64,000 bases of DNA, from the NCBI GenBank assembly GCA_964368455.1, contig CAYJAZ010000006.1, positions 62,001 to 126,000 on the forward strand, written 5' to 3'. Below the pieces are notes generated by a model that did not search any database, had not been told where the DNA came from, and saw only the letters and a program-made list of their open reading frames with translations. A program made the translations under genes and the position numbers. This stretch comes from CAYJAZ01 sp964368455. Lineage in GTDB: Bacteria; Desulfobacterota; Desulfovibrionia; Desulfovibrionales; Desulfovibrionaceae. Positions 43,105 through 52,010 of this stretch are shown piece by piece. Positions within the stretch are counted from its first letter, which is position 1. The number at the start of each line of letters is the position of its first letter.

Positions 43105-43118
43105 GTGTGAATTTTTAT
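43082..43118. promoter_or_regulatory. Palindromic operator over the hutX promoter
   Basis: Arms ATAAAAGTTCAC (43082-43093) and GTGAATTTTTAT (43107-43118) match at 11 of 12 positions, with 13 bp between. The palindrome covers the -35 box and spacer, the position of a classical repressor site. Its arm recurs exactly at 39964-39975 and 40008-40019. The regulator is not identifiable; it does not look like the consensus Fur box. Confidence 0.6.
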
Positions 43119-43141
43119 CTATAAGATGCTAATATGATAAA

Positions 43142-44596
43142 CTAATTTATAAGAGGTAATTGAATTGAAGAAGTGCAGGCTTGTTCAATAAGTTCTAGAT
43201 CGTGTGTAATAACAAGAATACATTTTTCATCATGTGCTATTTTTTCTAAAGCTTTTTTTATTCTTTGCATGTTTTTACCGTCTAAACCACTTGTAGGCTC
43301 GTCTAAAATAAGTACATCTGGATTTTTTGCTAAAGCACAAGCTATGATGACTCTTTGTTTTTCGCCCCCTGAAAGAGATTGTGGGTGCCTAGGGGCAAGT
43401 TCTTTTAAACCAAAAGTGTCAAGAAGTTCTAAGCTTTGTTCTGTAAAGTCAGAATTTTTCATTTTTTTGCGTTTGAAAAAAGAAAGTTCTCTATTTTTTT
43501 GATTATAAGCAAGTACATAACATGTTTCTACTTCTTCAAGTACAGTTCGCATATGTAGTTGATGGTCGGCATTTTGTAAGACAATGCCAATATGCTTTAT
43601 CATTTCTTTTTGTGGCACTTCTTTTTCTCTCACATAGAATGAGCCTTCTTTTGTTTTATTTAAGCCAGTTAAAATACGAGCTAAAGTTGTCTTGCCTGTT
43701 CCATTATCGCCAATAAGAGCTGTTATGCCAGTTGCAAGATGCATAGTATTATTTGTATAGAGATTTTCCTTGCCTTTATAAGCAAAGCTCAGATTTTTTA
43801 CATAGAGTCCATTTTTTTCAGCAAGCTCTTTATTTGGAGGCGGCAAGGTTTTTCTTGTGTCTTGCACCTTTGCTGCTCTTAGGCCATATTTTGCTCTTAA
43901 ATCGTCTGAATAAAGCATGGAAAAATCACTTTCTTCTTTAATTTCGCCTTCTTGCATAACCATAACTCTATCAGCTATGCCTTCAAGCCAATACAATCTA
44001 TGATCAACTATGAAAATGGCCATACCAGCTTGTTTTAATTGCAGTAATTTTTGGGCAAGATCAAGAGTTGCTTCTGGATCTAAATTTGCTGTTGGTTCAT
44101 CAAGTATAAGAACTTTGAGTTCGTGCGTGTGTAGGGAAGCAAGGCCAACTTTTTGTTTTTGCCCTTCTGAAAGATCGTGTATGGATGATTTTTCTATATG
44201 TTTGATGCCAAAATCTTGCAGAGATTTTTGTATATAAGTGTGTATTTTTTCTGGTGCAGTATTTCTGCATTCAAGAATAAAAGCTAATTCATCTTCAACA
44301 TTGAGAGCAAAAAATTGTTGTTCAGGATCTTGAAAGAGTGTGCCCACATAATTTGAAAGTAAATTGATATTTGCCTCTTTGCTATCAAAACCGCAAACAT
44401 ATACTTCGCCTTCAAGTTTTCCTTTGTAATGATGCGGACATAGGCCATTTGCTAAACGCATTAATGTTGTCTTTCCACAGCCACTTGCGCCTGTGCAAAG
44501 CACAATTTCGCCTGCTTTTACTTCAAAATTTATATTTTTTACAGCTTTATGCTCACAATTAGAATAAGCATAAGAAACATTTTTAAATGAGAGCAT
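43142..44596 (-). CDS. ECF transporter ATPase with two fused ABC domains
   Basis: 484 residues containing two complete nucleotide-binding domains. First: Walker A GASGCGKTT, signature LSEGQKQK, Walker B VLILDEPTANLD. Second: Walker A GDNGTGKTT, signature LSGGEKQR, Walker B VLILDEPTSGLD. This is the fused EcfA1-EcfA2 form used by MptD-type ECF systems. It energises the T and S proteins encoded upstream. Its place between a TonB receptor and hutX suggests haem or a related tetrapyrrole as substrate. AGGAC site. Confidence 0.92.
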   Translation of the reverse strand: MLSFKNVSYAYSNCEHKAVKNINFEVKAGEIVLCTGASGCGKTTLMRLANGLCPHHYKGKLEGEVYVCGFDSKEANINLLSNYVGTLFQDPEQQFFALNVEDELAFILECRNTAPEKIHTYIQKSLQDFGIKHIEKSSIHDLSEGQKQKVGLASLHTHELKVLILDEPTANLDPEATLDLAQKLLQLKQAGMAIFIVDHRLYWLEGIADRVMVMQEGEIKEESDFSMLYSDDLRAKYGLRAAKVQDTRKTLPPPNKELAEKNGLYVKNLSFAYKGKENLYTNNTMHLATGITALIGDNGTGKTTLARILTGLNKTKEGSFYVREKEVPQKEMIKHIGIVLQNADHQLHMRTVLEEVETCYVLAYNQKNRELSFFKRKKMKNSDFTEQSLELLDTFGLKELAPRHPQSLSGGEKQRVIIACALAKNPDVLILDEPTSGLDGKNMQRIKKALEKIAHDEKCILVITHDLELIEQACTSSIQLPLIN

Positions 44597-44637
44597 TTTA
44601 TTGTCCTAGTATTTTAATATCAGATAGATTTATTGAA

Positions 44638-45507
44638 TTAATGCGGTCTGCCAACAGCTTCTGTCATGAAGAAAATTTCAACAATGGCAGAAGATGCAAC
44701 AACAGAAACAAGCATAATAAGAATATAAAAATCGTATTTTCCCCAAGCTTCTTTCTTGTAGGAAGACATTTTTATATGTGGATTCAAACCTTTGAGTTCG
44801 CCTGCTATACCTAATTCTTCAGAAGTTTTGAGCGAACGAAATAAAAGAGGAGTGAAAAGTAAGCGTATCATTGTGATTGGATGCTTTATTGTTTCTATTA
44901 CATTCATTCTGTAGCCACGAATCTTCAAGGTTTCGCTTACTTGTTTGACATCATTCATAAAGGTTGGAATAAATCTTATCATAACAGCAGAAGGCAAATA
45001 AATACAGAAAGGCAATTTCATTGCTTTGAGTGAAGTGAGTATTCTTTGTATCTTCGTGCTAAGAGCAAGTGGAAGAACAGCATTGAGCATGATAAGCATA
45101 CGCATAAATGGCACAATGAGTTCAGTTGTGTGGAAAGGAATTGGTGTTGCTAAACTCATAAGATAAGAAAAGCCAACTGCAATGAAATACAGCAAAGTTG
45201 CTAGAGGATAGGCAATAAGTAAAATCTTTATTCTTGGAACAAAAAGGGCGTAGATAAGAGAAAAGAAAAATAAAACAGAAAGTGCTTCAAGTGAAGAATA
45301 GATTAAAGTAAAGATAGAGCAAGAAAGAGAAATAGCAATCTTTACAAAGGTATGCACATTTTCTAAACCTTTTAACTCTTCTTCTTGCTTAGAAAATATT
45401 TTATCTTCAAGTATTTCTTCGCTTTCGACTACAAGCTCTTTGCTTATATCGTTTATAGCTTCTTTTGTTTGAGTGTTTTGTATATTATTTTCAATAATTG
45501 TATTCAT
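44638..45507 (-). CDS. ECF transporter transmembrane protein EcfT
   Basis: 289 residues. A polar N-terminus of about 55 residues, then helices (about 56-75, 78-108, 112-130, 250-270) and the coupling segment with two Ala-Arg-Gly-like motifs, here KIRGYRM and RSLKTSEELGIAGELKGL. It couples the ATPase to the S component. It lies between the S-component and ATPase genes in the usual S-T-A order. Confidence 0.88.
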   Translation of the reverse strand: MNTIIENNIQNTQTKEAINDISKELVVESEEILEDKIFSKQEEELKGLENVHTFVKIAISLSCSIFTLIYSSLEALSVLFFFSLIYALFVPRIKILLIAYPLATLLYFIAVGFSYLMSLATPIPFHTTELIVPFMRMLIMLNAVLPLALSTKIQRILTSLKAMKLPFCIYLPSAVMIRFIPTFMNDVKQVSETLKIRGYRMNVIETIKHPITMIRLLFTPLLFRSLKTSEELGIAGELKGLNPHIKMSSYKKEAWGKYDFYILIMLVSVVASSAIVEIFFMTEAVGRPH

Positions 45508-45525
45508 TTGTTATCTCTTATATTT

Positions 45526-46167
45526 TTATTCTCTGATAATGCCAGCATGTTTCAATTCTTTCACTGTTTTCACACCAACAAAAAGCCCCAATATTGCACC
45601 TATATAACCAATAGCTACAATAATAATGACAGGCACAATCATGGCAGGATTTTCTCTTGCATAAAGCCAAGAAAAGAAGATTGAAAAAACTTTAAAGAAG
45701 ATGTCATAAAGGGCAACAGCAAGCACAGGCCCCCATCTTTTTTCAATGCCGCCAGTAAGATAGACAATGCCTTCAGCTATAAGTGAAGCACCTAAAGCTG
45801 TAGCAATGCTTGTGACACTAGCACCAAGTAAGAGCATGCTTATAATGAGATTGATGCAGACAAAAAGGCTAAGAGTAAGATTTTTTCTTACTCTATAAAG
45901 CATAACCACGAGCATAGTAGTAAAAATCAAGTTCTTGGCAATAAAGCCTATTGGATTTGGCCCACCACCCATGATGGTTACGAGTATTGAAGATATTTTT
46001 GCCGCAGCGGAAAAAACACCTATAACAACTAAATCTTGTACGCTCCACCTAGATTTGGAGGATATGGGGGATTTGGAGGATTTGGGGGATTGGAGAGAAT
46101 GAAGAGATTGGGGAGCTTTTGGAGGATTTAATTGCATTTGATTGTCTGTATTTTGTAATGATTGCAT
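45526..46167 (-). CDS. ECF transporter S component (MptD/trep_strep family)
   Basis: 213 residues. After a polar, Ser/Pro/Lys-rich tail (about 1-42) come about six helices with SVQDLVVIGVFSAAAKI and GGGPNPIGFIAKNLIF, matching the putative MptD-type substrate-binding subunit. Substrate unknown; context favours haem or a haem breakdown product. The frame can be opened at a TTG at 46188, but that codon lies in the stem of a terminator hairpin, so the ATG at 46167 is taken. Its ribosome site is weak. Confidence 0.82.
   Translation of the reverse strand: MQSLQNTDNQMQLNPPKAPQSLHSLQSPKSSKSPISSKSRWSVQDLVVIGVFSAAAKISSILVTIMGGGPNPIGFIAKNLIFTTMLVVMLYRVRKNLTLSLFVCINLIISMLLLGASVTSIATALGASLIAEGIVYLTGGIEKRWGPVLAVALYDIFFKVFSIFFSWLYARENPAMIVPVIIIVAIGYIGAILGLFVGVKTVKELKHAGIIRE
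46050..46128 (+). repeat. G-rich reiterated tract in the S-component gene
   Basis: The plus strand carries repeats of a GGATTTGG(A/G)GGAT theme with GGGGG runs, in sharp contrast to the AT-rich surroundings. It encodes the Ser/Lys/Pro tail of the S component on the minus strand (QSLHSLQSPKSSKSPISSK). Unit length 9-18 bp, imperfect. It could slip, vary between strains or fold as a G-quadruplex. Confidence 0.6.
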
Positions 46168-46176
46168 AATTTTTCT

Positions 46177-46221
46177 AAAAAAATGCAAGCTTAGCCCAGA
46201 AAACTTGAACTAAGCTTGCAT
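46177..46221 (-). terminator. Terminator between the TonB receptor and ECF genes
   Basis: Perfect 12-bp stem (ATGCAAGCTTAG/CTAAGCTTGCAT) with a 15-nt loop, then seven T on the minus strand, 9 nt after the receptor stop. It would end most receptor transcripts before the ECF genes, so ECF expression needs read-through or another promoter. Confidence 0.85.
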
Positions 46222-46229
46222 AAGTGAGG

Positions 46230-48317
46230 TTAGAATTTGTATGAGAATTTCATATTACCGTTGAAGCCAGCTTCTGCTGTTCCATCAGCTGTTGTATTGT
46301 AATAGTATTCTTTATTGAGAATGTTATTCAATTCAAAGATAAGGCCAATGTTCTTTTCTTCGCCAAAGTTGAAACCAAAGTCGAAGTTGAATGTAGCAAA
46401 ACCAGGATAATGGCTTTGAGAAGTACCAACATAGTATTTTGAACCTACTTGACCAGTCATATTTAAGTCAGCAAAGAAGTCAATTTTATTGTCAAAAATG
46501 CCTGTGAAGTAACGCACACCGATTTGTCCAGCTAAGGAAGGAGTTCCTGTATTGTTTGTTTTTTCGCCATTTTCTTCAAATTCACGGTTCATAAGAGTTG
46601 CTGAAGCATAAGGAGTAAATCCATTATCAAAAGAATAATCAGCAGCTAATTCAAGACCGTAGGTTGTCGCTTTAGACACGTTTTGGTATTGATTAATATC
46701 TGCAGCAGCATCAAGAGTCACTAAATCAATATAGTCATCAACAAATGAAGCAAAAGCAGCTACGTCAACATTTAATTTATCATTGTTGTAACGTAAACCA
46801 ATTTCAAAGTTATCAGAGAATTCTGGTTTTAAGCTTGAGTTTGCTAAAATAGTTGTGCCACCTTTGCTTGTTTCAATATTAGATTGTTCTAGAGTTGGAA
46901 CTCTAAAGCCTTGTGACCATAATGCTCTTAAAGCAAAATTATCAAAGCCAGTATACACTAAACCAATATTGAATACAGGCTTAGATTCGCTGCTTGAAGA
47001 AAGTGGAGAACCAGTTGTTACGCCAGCTTGTACTACATCAGATTTGTCCATATCTGAATTTACAAAAGTATAACGAACACCATAAGAAAGAGTGAAATCA
47101 TCTAAGAAAGTGCTTTCAGCAGCTAGATAGAAAGCATTTGAAACCTGAGTTCCATCATAGAATGAATCGTATTCATCAGTGAGTGTAGTAGTGCCGAACA
47201 TGTGGTTTGTCATACCTTCATAGGCATAATTGTCTGAACTTAAGCTGTCGTATGCAAAATCATAACCAGCGATGAGATAATGATTATCTCCAATAGTCCA
47301 GTCTGTTTGCAAACTAAAACCATAACTATCTAAGGTGTTCTGTGCTGTGCCACCAAAGAGTATTGTCATCATAGGGCTAACTGCGTTATTAAAGTTATTT
47401 GCAAAGTCTTTATATGTTTTTTGATACCATAAATCAGCGCGAACACGAGCAAGATAATTTGTTATATCTGTTCCTTCAAAATATGTTCCAACCTTTGTCA
47501 TTTCCCACTGTGGCACTTCAATATTTACATTCATAGTTCCCATTGTAGTGTCTTGAGAAGAGGAATGTAAATTAAAATAAGAAGCGAGTAAGCCAGCTTT
47601 AAATTTTTCATTGAATTTATAAGCTATTTCGCCTCTGAAATCTTGTTGATCATAAGCAGAGTTTTCAAGTTCGCCTTTAGCTGTATCTGTATCATCATGG
47701 TTTACATTTGAAGCTGAAAGTGTATATGACCAGCCTTCATATGAGCCATTCAAGTAAGCACTTTGCCCCCAACCACCTGTATTACCATAGATTGTAGAAG
47801 AGATTTGGCCTGAAATGATCTTGTCAGAAGCTCTTTTAGTGATGATATTGATAGCACCACCAATAGCATCAGAACCATAAAGAACAGAAGCAGGGCCTTT
47901 GATAACTTCGATACGTTCAATAGCATCTGGTGAAATAAGAATTGGAGTGCCATCCATTGATTTGTGTTCAGAAATTTTTTGTCCGTCAATAAGAATCAAT
48001 GTTCTAAATGGATCTTCGCCACGAATACCAATACGTTCAATACCAGATGTTGATGAATGAAACTCTACGCCAGGAATTTCTCTGAGTAAATCTGCTACAG
48101 TTGCAGCTGGATTTCTTTCGATTTCTTCTGCTGTCATAACAGAAACTGACATTGGAACTTGCATAAGTTCACGTTCAACCCTAGTTGCTGTAACAAGCAC
48201 TGGATCTGCATTCACTATCTTTGCTGTGCCGCTTGTGCTCGCTTCTACTGCAAATGCAGAAGTTGACATAAGCACGAACAAAGCAGAAGTTGATAAAAGC
48301 TTTGTGTAATAATTCAT
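46230..48317 (-). CDS. TonB-dependent outer-membrane receptor
   Basis: 695 residues. Signal peptide (about 1-23, ending SAFA), a TonB box (DPVLVTATR), plug domain (PMSVSVMTAEEI, LREIPGVEF, IRGEDPFRTLILIDGQK, VIKGPASVLYGSDAIGGAINIITK) and a 22-strand barrel ending in aromatic KFSYKF. FRVPTLEQ and ANSSLKPE correspond to the FRAP/NPNL region, but no His lies between them, unlike classical haem receptors. Haem is favoured by neighbours; another tetrapyrrole or siderophore is possible. Confidence 0.92.
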   Translation of the reverse strand: MNYYTKLLSTSALFVLMSTSAFAVEASTSGTAKIVNADPVLVTATRVERELMQVPMSVSVMTAEEIERNPAATVADLLREIPGVEFHSSTSGIERIGIRGEDPFRTLILIDGQKISEHKSMDGTPILISPDAIERIEVIKGPASVLYGSDAIGGAINIITKRASDKIISGQISSTIYGNTGGWGQSAYLNGSYEGWSYTLSASNVNHDDTDTAKGELENSAYDQQDFRGEIAYKFNEKFKAGLLASYFNLHSSSQDTTMGTMNVNIEVPQWEMTKVGTYFEGTDITNYLARVRADLWYQKTYKDFANNFNNAVSPMMTILFGGTAQNTLDSYGFSLQTDWTIGDNHYLIAGYDFAYDSLSSDNYAYEGMTNHMFGTTTLTDEYDSFYDGTQVSNAFYLAAESTFLDDFTLSYGVRYTFVNSDMDKSDVVQAGVTTGSPLSSSSESKPVFNIGLVYTGFDNFALRALWSQGFRVPTLEQSNIETSKGGTTILANSSLKPEFSDNFEIGLRYNNDKLNVDVAAFASFVDDYIDLVTLDAAADINQYQNVSKATTYGLELAADYSFDNGFTPYASATLMNREFEENGEKTNNTGTPSLAGQIGVRYFTGIFDNKIDFFADLNMTGQVGSKYYVGTSQSHYPGFATFNFDFGFNFGEEKNIGLIFELNNILNKEYYYNTTADGTAEAGFNGNMKFSYKF

Positions 48318-48366
48318 AATACCATATCCTTAATAATGTATTTGCAAATAGTTTCCTATTTATTGC

Positions 48367-49857
48367 CTACTTTTCGATACAGCATTTTACTCTATGCTGT
48401 AGCATTTGTGTGAGATTTACCTGCCAGAATTCACCGGCCAAAGTTGTTTTGATTGAGTTTTCGTTCTTTATAATTAAACCTGCCTCTTGCCATTGATTTA
48501 TTATAGGTTCTACAATGTCTTTAATATCAAGTTGTGTGCTTTTTTCGAGTTCCACAAAATTTATAAAACCTTGTTCCATATATTCTGCAATGCTTTTGTA
48601 AAGCAGAGAATTTTCGGATTGTTCTTGCATAAACATATAAGGCTTCTTGCCAGCAAGCACCATTTCGCTCCAAGCCTCAACATTGTTGTTGTTCATCATA
48701 AAATGACCATGAACACCACCACCAGCACCAGCACCAAAACAAAGACCAGAAGAAACCCCTTTTGTATAAAGATTATAAAGGTTTCTTTCACGCGATGTTC
48801 TGCCCCAATGACTCAAGGAAAGACGACGGTAGAAATTTGAAGTTAATGTGTCGACACATTCCTTATACATTTGAGAAAGCTTTGTAATGTCAGCAGCTTC
48901 TGAGATTTTTCCCTCTGCAATTGCTTTTCCAAGTGGAGTTGTGCCAAATACTTTGAGTTGATAACAGTCAAAACCATCAAGCTTTAAAGACATGGCTGTT
49001 TCTAAATCTCTTTTCCATACTTCCATTGTTTGATCTGGAAAACCATAGATAAGATCTATAATTACAGCAGCTTGATCATATGACTGCAAACGTTCGATTT
49101 GTTTGATAGCTGTTTCTTTATCGGCAATTCTGCCCATTTTTTTGCGTATCTTCGTGTCAAAGGTTTGTACACCAAGTGAAAAACGATTAGCTCCGCCTCT
49201 AAAGCAGGCTTCAATTTTGTCTTCATCAAAATTATACAAACGGCCTTCAACAGTTATTTCACAATCGTTTGCAAGCGGAAGATGCTTTTTAAGACTCAAT
49301 AAAATACGTTCTAAATCAGCTGCATCTAAGGCTGTTGGTGTTCCACCACCAAAATAAATTGCATGAATAGGAGCAGAAGTGTAGATTTCTCTATCTGCCC
49401 ACATTTCTATTTCTTTAATTAAAGTGTCTGTATAGCTTTTGCTAAAATCATTTGTAAAAGGTTTATTGTAAAAACCACAATAAAGACAATGTGTTTGGCA
49501 ATATGGAATATTTACATAAACAACGGTTTTACCAGATCTTTTTTGATGCGAAAGAGTTTCTGCTCTTGCTTGAATTTCTTCTTGATCTAGTTTTTTGCTT
49601 GGCACATCTGGATGTGAAAAAATTCTGCCTTTAAAAGCATTTGCTAAAGGATTAGCGTCAATAGCCGCAAAATATTGCGATATATCAGCGTCTTTTGAAA
49701 GCGAATGCGCATATTCCATTACAGGATGGCCTTCCTTGCTTGGATTTGGATCGCCATGCGCAGGATGGCCACTTTGAGCGTGCGGATGTTTTTTTGGCAT
49801 AGTAGTATTGCCTTTATCATCTTTAATATTTTGCACATCTTCTTTTGAAATTTTCAT
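48367..49857 (-). CDS. hutW: HutW/ChuW-family radical-SAM haem-degrading enzyme
   Basis: 496 residues, related to HemN. The SAM cluster motif is C120-x3-C124-x2-C127 (PYCQTHCLYCGF), followed by YFGGGTPTALD and VEGRLYNFDEDKI. The family (ChuW in E. coli O157:H7, HutW in Vibrio) opens haem anaerobically to anaerobilin and releases iron. An N-terminal tail holds six His between residues 24 and 51. GGAG is 10 nt before the ATG. First gene of the haem locus; the receptor gene follows after 49 nt. Confidence 0.92.
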   Translation of the reverse strand: MKISKEDVQNIKDDKGNTTMPKKHPHAQSGHPAHGDPNPSKEGHPVMEYAHSLSKDADISQYFAAIDANPLANAFKGRIFSHPDVPSKKLDQEEIQARAETLSHQKRSGKTVVYVNIPYCQTHCLYCGFYNKPFTNDFSKSYTDTLIKEIEMWADREIYTSAPIHAIYFGGGTPTALDAADLERILLSLKKHLPLANDCEITVEGRLYNFDEDKIEACFRGGANRFSLGVQTFDTKIRKKMGRIADKETAIKQIERLQSYDQAAVIIDLIYGFPDQTMEVWKRDLETAMSLKLDGFDCYQLKVFGTTPLGKAIAEGKISEAADITKLSQMYKECVDTLTSNFYRRLSLSHWGRTSRERNLYNLYTKGVSSGLCFGAGAGGGVHGHFMMNNNNVEAWSEMVLAGKKPYMFMQEQSENSLLYKSIAEYMEQGFINFVELEKSTQLDIKDIVEPIINQWQEAGLIIKNENSIKTTLAGEFWQVNLTQMLQHRVKCCIEK

Positions 49858-50239
49858 TAAAAATAAGCTCCATAGTCACAGTGTAAAAGTAAGGCTATAT
49901 GTATATTATACGCCTATTTGAAAGTAGATTAATAACACAAATAAAATTTAATTTTTATCATATAGTTCAATATATCTAACTTCAATGAAATTATTATAGT
50001 AAAAGTTTGGTGTCAAGAACTTTTTTTATAAAGCTAAAAAAATAAATTAAAATTAAAAAGAATTATTTTTATATTATAAATTCAATGTGTTTTAAAAATT
50101 ATATTTCTTTTTATCTTTATTTTTCTTCAACTTTTCTTGACTTTTATTTAAATTGTCTTTATTTTTCATTTTTGAAAAATTTTTATCTCAATTCTTTCTG
50201 TCTTTTAGAGACATAGCCTGAAAATGATTAAACTATTGT
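49858..50239. other. Divergent intergenic region hutW / ABC exporter
   Basis: 382 AT-rich bases that must hold promoters for both directions. On the minus strand there is a perfect TATAAT (49993-49998), about 135 nt before hutW; TTGACA lies only 12 bp in front of it, too close for a standard pair. The operator arm seen at hutX is not found here. No gene recognised. Confidence 0.45.
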
Positions 50240-52009
50240 ATGAATAATTTTAAAATTAAGAATTATATAAAGCCTTATCTGGCAAATTTCAGCCTTGCTC
50301 AGTTGGGTGTTCTACTTGAAACTCTTGTGGAACTACAGCTACCATTAATCATGGCTATCTTGATTGACGAGGGTGTTTTGCTCAAAGATATGGATAAAAT
50401 TAAAGAATATTCGCTTTATTATTTTTTACTTCTTCTTCTTTCACTTCTTTGTGTTTTCTTATTTGCCTTCAATTCGGCAAAGGCTATTAATGGATTTTCT
50501 TCAGATTTAAGAAATTCATGCTTTGCCTATATCTATAAATTAAAGTTTGCTGAAGTAAATAAAATTTCACTTGCTTCTTTTATAACAAGACTAACTTCTG
50601 ATATAAGTATATTACAAGATTCGCTCTCACTTGTATTAAGATTGGGCTTTAGAGGGCCATTACAGCTTTGTGGTGGCATTTTCATGCTTTTATTTATCAA
50701 TGCAAAATTTGCCTTAATTCTTGCGGGAACCTTGATTGTGCTTTCTGTCTTTGTTTTCTTTATACTTTCAAAAACAAGACCTCTTTATAAAGCCATACAA
50801 AAAAAATTAGAAAAAATGAATCTTATTTCTCAGGAAAATATTGTTGGAGCAAGAACTATCAAGGCTTCAAGTGGTGAATTTTTTGAACAAAAAAGATTTA
50901 GTGAAGTAAATAAATCTTTAGCCATAAAGCATTTTAAGGTGCAAAGATTGATGAGCTCGCTCTTGCCAGCTTTTATGATTGTGATGAACGTGACTTTGGC
51001 AATATTACTCTATGTTGGAGCTTTTGATATTAAGGATAATAGTATTGAAATTGGTGCATTGATGGCGACAATAAGCTATTTAACCCAAATTCTATTTGCT
51101 CTTATGATGCTAGCAATGATTTTTCCAAATATTTCTAAAATATCAATATCTTACTCTAGAATAAAAGAAGTTTTTACCCTTGAAGAAGAAAGAGAAATAA
51201 TGCTTGAAACTCTTGAAGAGGGTATTGAAAGTATTGAATTTAAAAACCTTTCTTTTCGCTATGATGTGACAGATGCCCAAAAAACAAAAGAAAAAATAGA
51301 TGAAGATATTGAATTCAAGAGTGATAATGTTCTTAGTAATATAGATTTTTCTTTGAAAAAAGGTGAAAAAGTTGCTCTTTTAGGAAGAACTGGTGCAGGA
51401 AAATCTTCTTTAGTGAAACTTTTATTTGGTATTTATGAAGCAAATGAAGGCGAAATACTCATCAATGGAAAAAATATTTCTTCCTATGGTATCAAAGAAT
51501 TACGCAAAAATATTACCTATGTCTTACAAAAAAGTGATCTTTTTTCTTTATCCATAAAAGATAATATCACTTTTGGCGAAGATGTTTATGAGATAGAAGA
51601 TTTAAAAAAAGCGACTGCCATAGCACATGCTCATGATTTCATACATGAATTTGAAGAAATGTATGAGAAAAAATTGGGTTCAAAGGGTGTTGGAATTTCT
51701 GGCGGGCAAAGACAGAGAATAAATTTAAGTAGAGCATTTTTGAAAGAAACCTCTCTTCTTATCCTAGACGATTGCACCTCTGCTCTTGATTTAAAAACTG
51801 AAGCAGAAGTTTTTAAAGCTATTGATGCTAACAAAATGCATTCAATGTTACTTTTGATTTCGCAGAAAGTTGTGAATGTGAGAGCTATGGATAGAATCTA
51901 TCTTATGGATAAGGGAAAAATTGTAGCTTTTGGAACACATGAAGAATTGTATAAGCAGTCTTCATTATATAGAGAAATTTGCCTTTCTCAAAACATGAAA
52001 GGAGTGTAG
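50240..52009 (+). CDS. ABC exporter subunit with degenerate ATP site
   Basis: 589 residues: six-helix membrane domain (about 1-310) fused to an ABC domain. Walker A GRTGAGKSS, signature SGGQRQR. The Walker B end reads LLILDDCTSALD, with Asp for the catalytic Glu, and the switch His is replaced by Gln in LLISQKVV. The subunit therefore supplies a non-hydrolysing site, as in heterodimeric exporters (BmrC, TM287 type). A charged insertion (about 348-368) interrupts the first NBD strands. The ATG has almost no ribosome site. The second subunit follows by 1 nt. Confidence 0.92.
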   Translation: MNNFKIKNYIKPYLANFSLAQLGVLLETLVELQLPLIMAILIDEGVLLKDMDKIKEYSLYYFLLLLLSLLCVFLFAFNSAKAINGFSSDLRNSCFAYIYKLKFAEVNKISLASFITRLTSDISILQDSLSLVLRLGFRGPLQLCGGIFMLLFINAKFALILAGTLIVLSVFVFFILSKTRPLYKAIQKKLEKMNLISQENIVGARTIKASSGEFFEQKRFSEVNKSLAIKHFKVQRLMSSLLPAFMIVMNVTLAILLYVGAFDIKDNSIEIGALMATISYLTQILFALMMLAMIFPNISKISISYSRIKEVFTLEEEREIMLETLEEGIESIEFKNLSFRYDVTDAQKTKEKIDEDIEFKSDNVLSNIDFSLKKGEKVALLGRTGAGKSSLVKLLFGIYEANEGEILINGKNISSYGIKELRKNITYVLQKSDLFSLSIKDNITFGEDVYEIEDLKKATAIAHAHDFIHEFEEMYEKKLGSKGVGISGGQRQRINLSRAFLKETSLLILDDCTSALDLKTEAEVFKAIDANKMHSMLLLISQKVVNVRAMDRIYLMDKGKIVAFGTHEELYKQSSLYREICLSQNMKGV

Positions 52010-52010
52010 A

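Noticed and set aside
46188..46221. Start of the ECF S component at the TTG at 46188
   Set aside because: The codon sits in a terminator stem and the ATG at 46167 gives a normal protein.
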